A DNA stretch of 45,259 nucleotides, taken from a virus. The first letter of the stretch is position 1, and every line of letters starts with the position of its first letter. Under the pieces are notes generated by a model. That model ran no database searches, was not told the DNA's origin, and saw only the letters and a list, made by a program, of their open reading frames with translations. Positions 22,201 to 29,555 of the stretch are shown here, piece after piece. The position numbers and the translations under genes are program-made. The stretch lies in IMG/VR virus record IMGVR_UViG_3300021438_000022, positions 1 through 45,259 of that record; one strand, 5' to 3'.

Positions 22201-24673
22201 TATTATACAGACCCATTGACTCTAATTGTTTAAAATCAGGGTCATTAATGCCGCCCAATTTACGCACAGCAGTAGTTAATGGTGTTTTTTGATATTCACC
22301 TTTTTGTTCTACTTTTTCAGGCGCTGGTGGTTTTGGGTTAATTTTTTCTTGAAGCTCTGCAATGCGCTCAGGCGGCGTGTTTTGCAAAACCTGTTCTGCG
22401 TCCCGCAACGCAGTTGCTGTTATTCTGTTGCCTTCAGCATCAAATGAAGATTTTTTATATGCCTCTAAAAGATTTTTAGCATCCTCAATCTTTTTTAATT
22501 CATCTTGCGCCGCTTTTACTTCTGGAGAAACAATAGGCGCAACTGGTTCTGGTGCAACAATTGGAGCTATTGGTTCAGCTGGTGCAGCGGGTGCCACCTC
22601 CTCTTTTACCTCTGGTTGCTTTTGAGCGCCAACTTCTGCAATTGCCTGCAAAGGAGGAACGCCCTGTTGAACCAATTGAACGGCAGCTTCTGATGGAGCT
22701 GGTGGGGAAATTTCATTTTGTTCGCTTGCAGACAGCGCTATTGGCTTTGCTCCAGCCTCTTTGGCGTCTTTTAACTCGGCAGCAACTTCCGCTGGCGACA
22801 TTTCAAGAATGTCAGCAACAGAATAGCCAGCACCCTTTAGCGTTTCAGCATCCTCCTTGCTAACGGTCGGAGCAGCAGGAGGCGGGGGAGTAACCGCCCC
22901 CTGCGCCTCGACGGCTTCCCTCTGTGGAGTGGGGGAGACAGGAGAGGCCGGAGCTTGCTGCTGTGCTTGCGCAACAAAAGGAGATTGCAAATTAAATGGC
23001 GCGATTGTAGGCGGCATCATTTGCGGTGGCAATTGTTGTTTGCCAGCGTTTCTAAACGCTTCATAGCCCATATGGGCGCCACCAACCGTACCAGAGAATA
23101 GCGCACCAGATAAAGACCCGACAAGCATGTTGTTGGCGACGTCTTTGGTAAGTGTTGTATCTGGGTCATTTAAAAGGTGCATTTGCACAGCATTTTGCAA
23201 AAGCTGTTGCAAGCCTTCCTGCACACCCTCTTCACCTGACGAGGCAGCAACCATCCCAAGCCAACGAGTTAAACCGCCGCCGCTCGCATGTTCTAGGCGC
23301 TCAAAAAATCGGCTGATAGGCAATGCCTCTGTGGCGCCAATTCCAAGACCAAGTGTAAATGTTGTCCATTTGCGCCAATTTTGATTTACACTTGGGTCTT
23401 CCTGTGCGCGTTGTTCTGCTGCTTGCCACATTTGGGCGGCTTGCGGCAATGCGCCACCCACGGCAGTTGCGACCGGCAAAGAAAGCTGAAAACCCTTTGT
23501 CAAACCTGCGCCTGTTAATGCAAATGCGGCAGTGGATGCAACCCCTTGCACAACCTGCTGACCAAGATCTTCTGCTCGTGCTGCATCGGCATTAAATTGA
23601 GTGCGAATGGCCTTTTTCATATCAGCATCTTGTTTGCTGATAGCATTTTGAATTTCTAGCTTAGGATCAATTTTATCTCCATAAACTAAATATTCCATCA
23701 AACTAACTGGTGACGTCGCAATACGAGCAACAGCCGTTGCTGTATCTGCGCCCTGTTCTGCAATCGCTTGTGGGAACCTTTGAACCGCAGCATTAAATCC
23801 AGATTGTGTAATTGCTTGTTGCGCCCATTTAATTTTATCTGCGCGAGCTTTATCAATTTCACCCTGCGCATCTTCAATCGTGCGCCCAATTACACGCTCA
23901 TGTGCATCAAGATCTGTTTTTTTAATCTTCCCAGCTGCATACTGGTCGCGGTATCGTTGAAGGCGATCTTCTAGCGCCTTCTTATTTTCCGTCATTTTTT
24001 GAAGCGTTTCATCGTAGTTTTGATTTGCTTCTGCCCTACGTTCAGCCGTTTCGGCGGCCATAACGCGGCCCGGCTCTTCTTGTGTGGGGGCAAGTTTGCC
24101 AGATGTACGGAAAGGAAGATCTTCTTTTGCCTCACCCTCAAGCATTTGCATGACGGGTACGCCAGCTGCTTTGGCGCGAGCAATTTCTTCTTTTGTTGGC
24201 TGGTAAGGATACTCTTCCCCAGTTTCTGGGTTTTTGCTTCCCTTTATTTGACCTATTGTTGATTCGCCAGCCCCCAGCAAGGGATTAACAATAATTGGCT
24301 GTTGTACCCCGTTGGCCTGCTGTTGATATGCGGATGGGCGCGGAGGTGGTAACGGCGCATTGGTGCGCTGCCCCTGCAATGGACGAACCTGCTCCATAAC
24401 TCTTTGAAACGGTATTTGCTGGCGCTGGTAATTTTGTTCTTGCTCTGTAAGCTCAGACCGCATAGGCGCAGGAATCTGCGGTTCTGTTTTTGGCTGTGCC
24501 GCAAGTTCTTCTTTGGTCGGCACATAAGGCTCAGCAATACTTAAAGGGTCGCTAAATTTATATTGTTGCTCTTGCGGCTGCCTTGGCTCGTTAACGGGCA
24601 CAAGTGTAAATTTCGACGTTGGAGCAGCCGATTGTTTGGTATCTTCGACAGGAACCAAAGTAAAACTAGCCAT
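13229..24673 (-). CDS. Giant polyvalent protein: methylase, helicase, HExxH, LPD38
   Basis: A 3814-residue protein. In order: a Gln/Pro-rich start with FTLVPV twice (4-9, 22-27); a helical, Ala/Gly-rich region (about 390-550); low-complexity linkers; an N6-adenine methylase with 'LEPTAGNGA' (near 1197) and NPPF (1257); a strawberry-notch-like SF2 helicase with 'GDQTGIGKGR' (near 1584), 'DESHNAGG' (1721) and 'GRVHRTGQ' (2120); HEADH (2740-2744), a zincin-like HExxH; an LPD38-like region with 'TRNPAFFIPNVTRDF' (near 3242); and a coiled-coil tail. Similar DarB-type proteins are packaged and injected. It is last in the late operon, as expected for a virion cargo protein. The start has only a weak Shine-Dalgarno sequence. 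Confidence 0.88.
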   Translation of the reverse strand: MASFTLVPVEDTKQSAAPTSKFTLVPVNEPRQPQEQQYKFSDPLSIAEPYVPTKEELAAQPKTEPQIPAPMRSELTEQEQNYQRQQIPFQRVMEQVRPLQGQRTNAPLPPPRPSAYQQQANGVQQPIIVNPLLGAGESTIGQIKGSKNPETGEEYPYQPTKEEIARAKAAGVPVMQMLEGEAKEDLPFRTSGKLAPTQEEPGRVMAAETAERRAEANQNYDETLQKMTENKKALEDRLQRYRDQYAAGKIKKTDLDAHERVIGRTIEDAQGEIDKARADKIKWAQQAITQSGFNAAVQRFPQAIAEQGADTATAVARIATSPVSLMEYLVYGDKIDPKLEIQNAISKQDADMKKAIRTQFNADAARAEDLGQQVVQGVASTAAFALTGAGLTKGFQLSLPVATAVGGALPQAAQMWQAAEQRAQEDPSVNQNWRKWTTFTLGLGIGATEALPISRFFERLEHASGGGLTRWLGMVAASSGEEGVQEGLQQLLQNAVQMHLLNDPDTTLTKDVANNMLVGSLSGALFSGTVGGAHMGYEAFRNAGKQQLPPQMMPPTIAPFNLQSPFVAQAQQQAPASPVSPTPQREAVEAQGAVTPPPPAAPTVSKEDAETLKGAGYSVADILEMSPAEVAAELKDAKEAGAKPIALSASEQNEISPPAPSEAAVQLVQQGVPPLQAIAEVGAQKQPEVKEEVAPAAPAEPIAPIVAPEPVAPIVSPEVKAAQDELKKIEDAKNLLEAYKKSSFDAEGNRITATALRDAEQVLQNTPPERIAELQEKINPKPPAPEKVEQKGEYQKTPLTTAVRKLGGINDPDFKQLESMGLYNKNGISPDDAITRLVEMGFYPDLKDQAIGKNEIDRLFSDLSSPRRIYPEGVAPPQKKVDKAEKEAFLAQREKDREDLYQFMRDEAISHDDESVKDALDFMAIGHNPEDAWHLAVQKQNNDAGVIQKSDFNTDDDYDKLLEEFDNARHSQAVQGMGPEGRALSEQGAKPEQKEEAERAGEEKQAVSPVSVEQGAEGKPQLVIPGAEKISQAEQAQRGAEKPLAPKVEQKEPDGLFGESSKQQDLMDLVKQEDKADKNKPVRRLETLSDAFQQRLKGEGFKSIAEARKIAKELTGTEDNKLIEESMELALVKEAMEIVGQNLTTDEKYDRLLDLYNKQPKLETRTSESIKNQAYSTPLPLAFVASRLAGINKDVTVLEPTAGNGALVMEANPKKTVVNEINRVRRENLEALGFEPKKQDASDPAFVDGKFDVVIANPPFGTVKTEQGDTKSFDMDWIQYGYNTSEIDHAITFATLDKMKKNGRGAFIIGSVSPLATTEKARSDAYNAKAKREFFLTLYKNYNVVDHFTVAGKLYERQGAAWPVDVLVIDGEGKSALPLPAVKPPRVLNTWDDVKGELKNEVTGAVSAAPAQAIQSAEPRPAGIREEPNRKPAVVEQPPVGESSVRSDRGVSEEGGIEQPIPSPQSAELAERAKREQSERLDELVAPSPVRVGKQETETERQVAYAPKSEKTQGLGTLVPVNMRQSISDALQRIQDKHGSIDNYVADRLNYPVNSLSKYFSAEQVDAIGLAIDNFEKNAGFIIGDQTGIGKGRVNAAIIRYAINNNKIPIFVTEKPNLYGDMYRDMNDIGINQVTSGKEPKILITNASGNVPLDIEAGKYLKTGDAKSHNALLDRLAKNGKIGDYDMVFTTYSQMQTLKGKETERQRFLKAIAPNAILILDESHNAGGSGGSTDAAEGQGMNRAQYVRDLVGNSSATFYSSATYAKRPDVMDLYYKTDMSKAVDSPDALAEAISKGGVPMQQIVATMLARAGQYIRRERSFAGVRYDAPVVPVNRETYDNFSNAISQIQKFSKAIKVATKRMDEELKAEAKGSSPDRSTGGAGAESSNFTSVLHNLINQMLLASKVEPAVKEAIESLKNGEKPVFTVANTMESFLNNVAEEEGLATGSPINLDFGNLLNRYLDRTRTIIIREPFTKGSVRHYLTDEELGPQVTAFYKSIQNYIDSLDFSGMPISPIDYIRNQMEKAGYKVGEITGRGTTVNYSGPVPTLSSRSSAETGAKGRIKTINDFNNGTIDAIILNQAGATGLSLHASEKFKDQRPRNMIIVQPEGNIDTHMQMLGRVHRTGQVVVPRYTQLIADIPAEKRPAAVLQKKMASLSANTTASRKGALQAENVPDFINEYGDHVAGQFLIDNPDLQIALDVAVSEPKEGLGADNADLMRKLTGRIPLLPLSQQEEVYSELEARYSDMMAQLEAQGINTLEAKNLDLDARPIETRVVKEGDSSSPFTEPVNYTVYDIKKQGKPISASDAIDRVAAAQKSEIAAGDNPIRALEQMQTAFEQSHLATVKAAKEEFRSYERAILDDTAPENLEKESSRLGLVRSAFEDAADILIPGRRIRLQLQNGETYQGLVINFAKKGKSKNPLALGSWEAAIAYPSSNPIMNIPLSQIQIGGESDSKTSIARVGWADTPESLIKSFDDLATSGMREKRIIATGNLLSGFDALSGKGQIINFTDADGVVRQGIMLPSRIKTMDEAVGQSKAVIKTPEEMIVALTTSPTNTVTSTNNDLMLQYNPRFKEYTIITPRAKDKGGKYYLDNKMMQITGGFTSSGRSNMSTKVYSSNIKEAVQRLLDLGARFETSNEAVRSASMNLTPATVRRGVSQVENITKNVYDIAQRVVGNLAEVSMRPLTENDVTVEEARKSGLVGDLRAPAGITSREQGAIRMVVSSLLDPLSTTATTYHEADHVLDMAGAFTPQEIRMREIAAPRLRNFLLSNGYTQESIQQMPLHELLAYSNELYGLYTDAGVNPNQIHLPGAMRRMFDKVLKFIEGVRNWLAGNGYKNIESLMRNQYVGEIARRAMNEANQIGKQLQQERAFSFGNEAINKINAMNQANGMKVKAAKKPTATFVAPAYGKIAEATRLLQDEFTYLRSVQQEIELGRGSPLPDTLNAYMAQSLLPGRISERLETFRDKEAKPIIDFMKENNISKDDLDLFLLAKHAPERNAEMAKRDPSRFGNDGGSGILNKTADDLIQEFRDAGKEATLEKAAQMVYDIIRADNKRRLDSGLIDQATYDSYENYKYYVPLRGFAERDAEEDNLIPHIGRGITVSGKEFKTALGRGSISGSPLANAIMQAEEGIYRVEKNRAAKALLRLAQANPNDELWQVNKLPKKRIIGEDGLVKYVPDMSQRYGDNIVVAKVGGRTNFIILKNVPLAQAYRKLGASQLGPYMAKIAEVGRFFSQLATTRNPAFFIPNVTRDFQEALFSAFNESPEMAKKFLANYPAAMATAIRVAGGTATPQQLGIYDQWRLSGGKISYNSFREMETIAKEIERLVGGVDPLTWSNLPQKAKDNTLGVIKKALGAIDKISEPLENATRLAVFMAAKDVGYSDQKASSLARESTVNFNRRGAWGSAINGLYMFYNANVQGSAKMLELLSRKDAVGKRARAVYASLVPLGFFMTLMNLAVSGNDPADKWKKNYSNIPEYIRRGYFVVKTGPNEKDYIRILPLAFALKIPYYLGEQMAMVLTGQVKPLTAANNVMMNTIDAFNPLGSGSIWNMLMPSLVDPFFEMYSNKALPTEAPIVPKETEYNKGVPHSQQYFTTNTQASISIASFLNEITGGSKVIPGNLDIYPGWIDYSAKWMTGGLGSSVSGLYNWAKNSIEGTPTPAEKIPIVKGFAPAGGGEGRRYYELHDEVDKKVNELRNAKRQLELNPKDEKVRADFRALGKELGASIENGKIVWKQGPVGAMEKSDKAIAELRKQASSIRANDKLSAVDRKQKLDSIDARIENVMVKTRGVLNRVVPEKKPTFAPLSNLVQ

Positions 24674-24682
24674 TTATAATAC

Positions 24683-25351
24683 TCATTGATTAATTTTAAT
24701 TTCGTTTTTTTGGCCGTCTTTTACAACAAACCATTTTCCGTTTTCCTGATAGGCATTAGGAAACTCTTTTTTGATCTGTTGTTCAATTGGTATTTGTGGT
24801 TGTGTCGCACTTGCCGGCCTTGCGTTTGATTTTTGCGCGCCAATAGTTGATAATTTACTTTCGCGCTCCGCCTCAATTGCATCTTTTTGCCTTTTGGCCT
24901 CTGCAATATCTTGCTCGGAGGCAAGTGGATTTTGAATAATACTATCTTGATTTTTAACTAACCGATCATACCTGCGATTTATTAAATCTTCATTGCGAAG
25001 ATCCCTGTAAACCGACAGAGAACTATCTTCATCTCCTTTTTGAGCCTTATAAGCATCGAGCATTGCTTTGTACTGCAATTGTTTTAAGTTGTTAATTTTG
25101 TCTTGCGCTGACAATTGTTGTTGTTTTATTTGCGACAATGGCCCCTGCAACTGATTAGCTGCATTTGATATACTTTCTCCAAAACTACCGGTGCGGGTAG
25201 GAGCAAGAAAACCCTGTGCTAAAGCAAGCCAAGTTGGGTCAATTTGATTTAAAACACCACCTTGAGGCTTTAATAGTTGTTGCTGTTGCGCAATTTGATT
25301 GGCAATTTCTTGCTGATAGTCAGTTGTTGCCTTGTCCAAATCAATTGGCAT
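24683..25351 (-). CDS. Putative internal virion protein, Gln-rich
   Basis: A 222-residue helical protein. Gln- and Asn-rich helices (EIANQIAQQQQLL; 'LSQIKQQQLSAQDKINNLK') make up most of it, with a short C-terminal domain 'EFPNAYQENGKWFVVKDGQ' that looks like a small beta hairpin. No enzyme motif. Placed between a putative ejection protein and the giant polyvalent protein, and overlapping its upstream neighbour by one base, it is probably an internal or ejection protein. Confidence 0.55.
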   Translation of the reverse strand: MPIDLDKATTDYQQEIANQIAQQQQLLKPQGGVLNQIDPTWLALAQGFLAPTRTGSFGESISNAANQLQGPLSQIKQQQLSAQDKINNLKQLQYKAMLDAYKAQKGDEDSSLSVYRDLRNEDLINRRYDRLVKNQDSIIQNPLASEQDIAEAKRQKDAIEAERESKLSTIGAQKSNARPASATQPQIPIEQQIKKEFPNAYQENGKWFVVKDGQKNEIKINQ

Positions 25352-26406
25352 TATTTCCTCCGTCCACGGCTAGAGCGGCGGTTTTTGTTTCGAACTTTTA
25401 CATGTCCGCCCTCGGCAAATTTAACGCCAGAAAGCGCATTATAAAGGGACGCAGCACCGGCAATTTGTGAAAGCGGAGATGCTGAATAAGTGTTACCCGT
25501 TCCGGTCGTTGTAGTATTTTGAGATGTGGAATATGGCAAACCACGGACAAGGCTGTTAAGCATAGACAGTTGTTGAGCTGGATAACCGCGCTGTTCAAGA
25601 AAATCTTGATAGGCCAAGTCCAGATTTTTCTGACCCTGTTGCTGCTGCGTTTGGCCAACAGCTTCCAGAGCAGCAAGGTCTTTAAGGTTAACGCCCTGTC
25701 CGACGTTGGCCAAATTACCCAACTGACCAGCTGCTGACAATTGATTTGTTGCTGTTTGTGATGCAAGGTTGCCAGCCACCTGCCCAAGACCTGCTTGACG
25801 TGCCAAGTCTTGTTGAGCCGCTGTCATGGCCTGACCATAGCCCTGATTCAGCGCTTGGTTTTGCGCGGCCAAAGTGCTTTCTTGTGTGTCTCGCAGCGCT
25901 TTTCCAACTGCTGCTTGTTGCCCAGTTGAGCCATATTGACCGGATCTAACAAAGTTAGCCATAATTCCCGGCGCTAAATTCTCGGTCAAATTACGAGTAC
26001 CAAGCTCACCGATCCTATTTACAACATCCTGTGTATATGGATTCATGTAGTTGTTAATCACGCCCGGAACAGTTTGGTTTGCTTCGTTTAAATATGGTTG
26101 AGCTGCCGCGCTTGCATTGTTGTTTGCAACTGCATTTTGAGCGAGGTTGATTCCTGTTTGGACAGGTTGATTAAACGCGCCTACAGATTTGGATGTAAGA
26201 TCAAAGGCTGCGGTTTGTTCAGGAGAAAAGTCGGCAAGGCGTGGTTGTGTATAAGCCTGATACGGCTCCGCAGCAACAGCATTAGCACGGTTAAGCAAGC
26301 CGAGAGTGTAGTCGGACATAAACTGCGGGATGCCGGTAACGGTTGACCCATAAGTCGTCGTTGCCGGTGGGGGTGATCCCTGAAAAAGAAAATCAAGAAC
26401 GCCCAT
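25351..26406 (-). CDS. Putative ejection/DNA-transfer protein
   Basis: A 351-residue protein starting MGVLDFLFQGSPPPATTTYG, then long Ala/Gln/Asn helices ('GIMANFVRSGQYGSTGQQAA', 'GQAMTAAQQDLARQAGLGQ') and a final 'FAEGGHVKVRNKNRRSSRGR' basic tail. Low hydrophobicity, Gly/Ala helices and late position resemble pore-forming ejection proteins of podoviruses. FAEGG is a variant of a motif seen in three other virion-associated proteins here. Exact role unproven. Confidence 0.6.
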   Translation of the reverse strand: MGVLDFLFQGSPPPATTTYGSTVTGIPQFMSDYTLGLLNRANAVAAEPYQAYTQPRLADFSPEQTAAFDLTSKSVGAFNQPVQTGINLAQNAVANNNASAAAQPYLNEANQTVPGVINNYMNPYTQDVVNRIGELGTRNLTENLAPGIMANFVRSGQYGSTGQQAAVGKALRDTQESTLAAQNQALNQGYGQAMTAAQQDLARQAGLGQVAGNLASQTATNQLSAAGQLGNLANVGQGVNLKDLAALEAVGQTQQQQGQKNLDLAYQDFLEQRGYPAQQLSMLNSLVRGLPYSTSQNTTTTGTGNTYSASPLSQIAGAASLYNALSGVKFAEGGHVKVRNKNRRSSRGRRK

Positions 26407-26407
26407 T

Positions 26408-27520
26408 TTATGCTCCCTTTATGTACGAAAGAGGTGATTTGGCATTTGGTGCAAATTTGCCCTGCGCCAAAGCTCCGCCCTTTTGCTTGCGAATCTCGCG
26501 CCGCATTTCATCCAGTTTTCTGGCTCCAGCGTCAGATGAACCATCGCCCAGCATAGAAACTGTTTGTGCGTCCATAACATACTCGCCATCAGATAGCGCA
26601 GCTTTGATGCTATCAGATGTTCCCGTGCCGCCGCCGCGCACATACCGCCCTTGTGCGGCTGTTACAACGCCGCTTGTTGGCAATTGGTTGTTGTTAAAGA
26701 ATTGTGATGCCGGTCCGTAACCATAACGCTTTGTAACGGTTGGATTGGTTTGCGTCCGGTTAAATTCAACATTCGACAATTTGGTTTTTTGATTACTATC
26801 AACCGCCTGTGGCGCAACTGGCTGGGCAGCAGGCGCCTTTGATCCAGATAATGCCGCACCCAGCAAAAGCAACGGTGCGGCCTTCATCAAAGAGCCGCCG
26901 CCGAGCGAACCTAAAATGCCGCCACTTGAAGAACCTGCTCCGGCAGCGTTACCACCCGTTACGCCAGTCGCATCAGCAATGCTTGCATCCCTAACGCCAC
27001 CAGCAGTCGTTGCAGCGTTTGAAGCGGCGGTCCCAAGGCTTGTGCCACCAGTCAAAGAGCCAAGCGCATTAAGTGCATACGGCGTTGCTGCGCCCAAAGC
27101 GCCATACGTCAAAGCCCCTTTGGCGCCACCTGTTAAGCCACCAAGGCCCGCACCCAGCAATCCAGAACCGAGGGCTTGTGAGGCGGTTGTGCCAAGTCCA
27201 AGGCCAAGAGCATCGCTAACAGCAGAACCAGCGCTGCCCAAAAGATCGCCGCCCAGAAGGTTAGCGCCAACAGTGACAACGGGAGCAACCCAATCGCTAA
27301 ACCAGCCGAACTGCGGAATACCTGTTTTGGGGTTAATGCGACCGGGGCCAAATTTTTGTTTGATAAATTCATATTCTTCTGGGTTAACGTGAATAAGCAC
27401 CGTATCACGGTTATCAACCGCTTGACGCACATCCTCAGCCTTTTGTGCAAGGCCGCCTTTAGCATACCCATGCCGATTGGGTGGGGTAAAATCTATGCTA
27501 ATAGGAATGGTGCCGTCCAT
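26408..27520 (-). CDS. Virion protein with glycine-zipper membrane region
   Basis: A 370-residue protein. After 'GYAKGGLAQKAEDVRQAV' comes a globular N-terminal part (to about 75), then a long Gly/Ala/Leu stretch (about 80-225; 'LGSGLLGAGLGGLTGGAKGA') suited to membrane insertion or a glycine zipper, then 'TSDSIKAALSDGEYVMDAQT' and a basic C-terminus. The DGEYVM element is common in marine and freshwater phage tail proteins. AAGGAGA before ATG 27520 decides the start over 27535. Probably part of the ejection apparatus. Confidence 0.6.
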   Translation of the reverse strand: MDGTIPISIDFTPPNRHGYAKGGLAQKAEDVRQAVDNRDTVLIHVNPEEYEFIKQKFGPGRINPKTGIPQFGWFSDWVAPVVTVGANLLGGDLLGSAGSAVSDALGLGLGTTASQALGSGLLGAGLGGLTGGAKGALTYGALGAATPYALNALGSLTGGTSLGTAASNAATTAGGVRDASIADATGVTGGNAAGAGSSSGGILGSLGGGSLMKAAPLLLLGAALSGSKAPAAQPVAPQAVDSNQKTKLSNVEFNRTQTNPTVTKRYGYGPASQFFNNNQLPTSGVVTAAQGRYVRGGGTGTSDSIKAALSDGEYVMDAQTVSMLGDGSSDAGARKLDEMRREIRKQKGGALAQGKFAPNAKSPLSYIKGA

Positions 27521-27531
27521 AACGGTCTCCT

Positions 27532-27765
27532 TCAATTCGTCGCTTGCAAGAATCGTTCAGCCCATTCACGCCAATCATCAAATTGGTCTGGATGAGGAGC
27601 GAGTCCCGTCCATTGATTATTAATCAGTATAACAGCATTTGCCCATTCTTTCCAATGGGCAGGATCATCTAATTTTTCGGTAAACCCACCATACGGCAAA
27701 AGAAATGGAACCATCTTGTCGGTCCACTCCATAACGTCCATGCCGATGGGGTTAATTCCGATCAT
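27532..27765 (-). CDS. Small Trp-rich virion-region protein
   Basis: A 77-residue protein with 'MEWTDKMVPFLLPYGG', 'PAHWKEWANAVILI' and 'DQFDDWREWAERFLQ': a repeated W..WA pattern in acidic, amphipathic helices. Coupled upstream by ATGA to the tail protein. No established family; likely a structural accessory or chaperone for its neighbours, by position only. Confidence 0.6.
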   Translation of the reverse strand: MIGINPIGMDVMEWTDKMVPFLLPYGGFTEKLDDPAHWKEWANAVILINNQWTGLAPHPDQFDDWREWAERFLQATN

Positions 27766-29555
27766 CCCAACACCGTTCCGTCAGCTTCCTCAATATGGGC
27801 CAAGCAAAGCCCCATTTGGTAATTTCCGCCCACCGTGTTGCTGATAAACTTAAACCGCATTTGACGCCGTATATCTTTAAAAAATACAACCTGCTCTTGC
27901 GGGGTTTGTGGCGTCTCAGGGAAAACCTGTGGGTCTGTTGTTACCTCTGGCGCCCTTGCATTGGCCCTGCCAGTAACCTCTACCGACATATCACCAGATT
28001 GAACAAAATCAGGCTCAATCATGGCGATGCGTAAACTTTTGTTCTTTGACTGTTCAGCGGCAGCAATAGAAATATCCGACGTCACAAAATAGGACAATAT
28101 AGGATTAATTTCCTGACCGGCTACCTCATCGACGCCATCTTCGTGCCGCCACAAACTATATCCAGTAAGGCTGTCTACGTTAATTGAAAAACCAGATCCA
28201 CTTCCACCAAGATATGTGTTGCTGCATGTTAAATTATCTCCAACGGCGTATCCAGATCCACCATTTACAATTGTAACAGCAGTTACGACACCGGCAGTAA
28301 CCGTAATATTGGCGGTTGCATTTTGGCCCTGCGCCGATGTGTTATTTAACAATGGAACCTGATAATACGTCCCGCTAACATAAGATGAACCGCCGACAAG
28401 CCCAGTCACAGACAAGACAGAATTAATTGTCGTATTGCCAACCATCAATGGATATTGATAGATTTTGGCATATTGCGCATCGCAGCGGCCTTCGTTGGGC
28501 AAAATGGTGTCATACCAGCAATTTTCACGCACATTAAGGATAACAGCGTGTGTACATTCGGTTGCATCACCAAATGGGAAGCACCACCAAATCTCACCCC
28601 AACGAGGCACCTTAAAGGCATAAACTTTTTGCCGCTGGTCATAATTTAAATTATCGTAAAACCAGTTGATATTTAAGGAGTTTGGAACCTCGCGCACAAC
28701 GCCGTTGTACATCAAGAACCTGTCAATACCGGCCCAATAATATACCCCATCATATTCAATTACGCATTGAGATGAAAGAATTGAGCTTTCATCACTTACG
28801 GTATCAAAAGAGAACCAAACGTCATTAACGCCGGTGTAGGTCATACGAATTAGGCTATCTAGGCTCCACAATAGCCCAGCGGGAGAATTGCTTGGACCGC
28901 CGCGTGTCGGCATCCCATAAACAATTTTTTGCGAAGTTACGTTTGCGGCGCCGCCACCACCGCCAGTTGTCCAATCAGTTGGATCACCGGGGTTAGACCA
29001 AGCAACATATCCAGAGTTTCCGTATGCGACAACATATGGATGCAACACACAAATACCACCGGACACAGAAGGCGACGTTCCGCCCAATGCGGTGAGAGCT
29101 GATGTTCCAGTAATTGCCCCAGTCCAAATCTGCTTATCAACCGTGCTTGATATGTCATTAAGATTTGGTGCGGCATGAGCAATTAAAGCAGATCCCGTTG
29201 TCACGGGGTCAAACAATGAATCCATCGTCCACATGTTGTTTGCATCGCCAGTATATGTCGATGGCGTTCTATCTGTAATAGGGCTTGCTGTTCCGGTGGG
29301 CATGTCAACGGTCAAGCGAGTAAGATAATTTGCAGACCCAAAATGCCCATACAAAGTATTATCAGCAGCAAATGTATAAATGCCGCGCGATAATTCTGGC
29401 AAACTTTGCGATATTTGGCGATAGCCGCCCATTTTGCGGGGCAATCCACGCTGGAACCTGCACCATTGTCCATCAATATAATAATCGCCTTGCAGCCGCG
29501 TTCCATCCCGCTTAATGCCAGCAAGAGATTGAATATGGACTGGACGAGTAACCAT
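27762..29555 (-). CDS. Tail/DNA-stabilisation-like beta-propeller protein
   Basis: A 597-residue, all-beta protein. 'RDGTRLQGDYYIDGQWCRF' at the start and repeated aromatic, Gly-rich blades ('YVAWSNPGDPTDWTT', 'YYWAGIDRFLMYNGVVREV', 'RWGEIWWCFPFG') resemble P22 gp10-type stabilisation or tail hub proteins. A Gly/Thr-rich insertion around 400-450 ('VTIVNGGSGYAVGD') is typical of phage beta domains. It shares one base with the fibre gene before. Family assignment is by general pattern. Confidence 0.55.
   Translation of the reverse strand: MVTRPVHIQSLAGIKRDGTRLQGDYYIDGQWCRFQRGLPRKMGGYRQISQSLPELSRGIYTFAADNTLYGHFGSANYLTRLTVDMPTGTASPITDRTPSTYTGDANNMWTMDSLFDPVTTGSALIAHAAPNLNDISSTVDKQIWTGAITGTSALTALGGTSPSVSGGICVLHPYVVAYGNSGYVAWSNPGDPTDWTTGGGGGAANVTSQKIVYGMPTRGGPSNSPAGLLWSLDSLIRMTYTGVNDVWFSFDTVSDESSILSSQCVIEYDGVYYWAGIDRFLMYNGVVREVPNSLNINWFYDNLNYDQRQKVYAFKVPRWGEIWWCFPFGDATECTHAVILNVRENCWYDTILPNEGRCDAQYAKIYQYPLMVGNTTINSVLSVTGLVGGSSYVSGTYYQVPLLNNTSAQGQNATANITVTAGVVTAVTIVNGGSGYAVGDNLTCSNTYLGGSGSGFSINVDSLTGYSLWRHEDGVDEVAGQEINPILSYFVTSDISIAAAEQSKNKSLRIAMIEPDFVQSGDMSVEVTGRANARAPEVTTDPQVFPETPQTPQEQVVFFKDIRRQMRFKFISNTVGGNYQMGLCLAHIEEADGTVLG

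Noticed and set aside
26916-27392. 158-residue plus-strand frame rich in Pro/Ala
   Set aside because: Antisense to the Gly/Ala zipper region of the virion protein; Gly/Ala codons read backwards give Pro/Ala.
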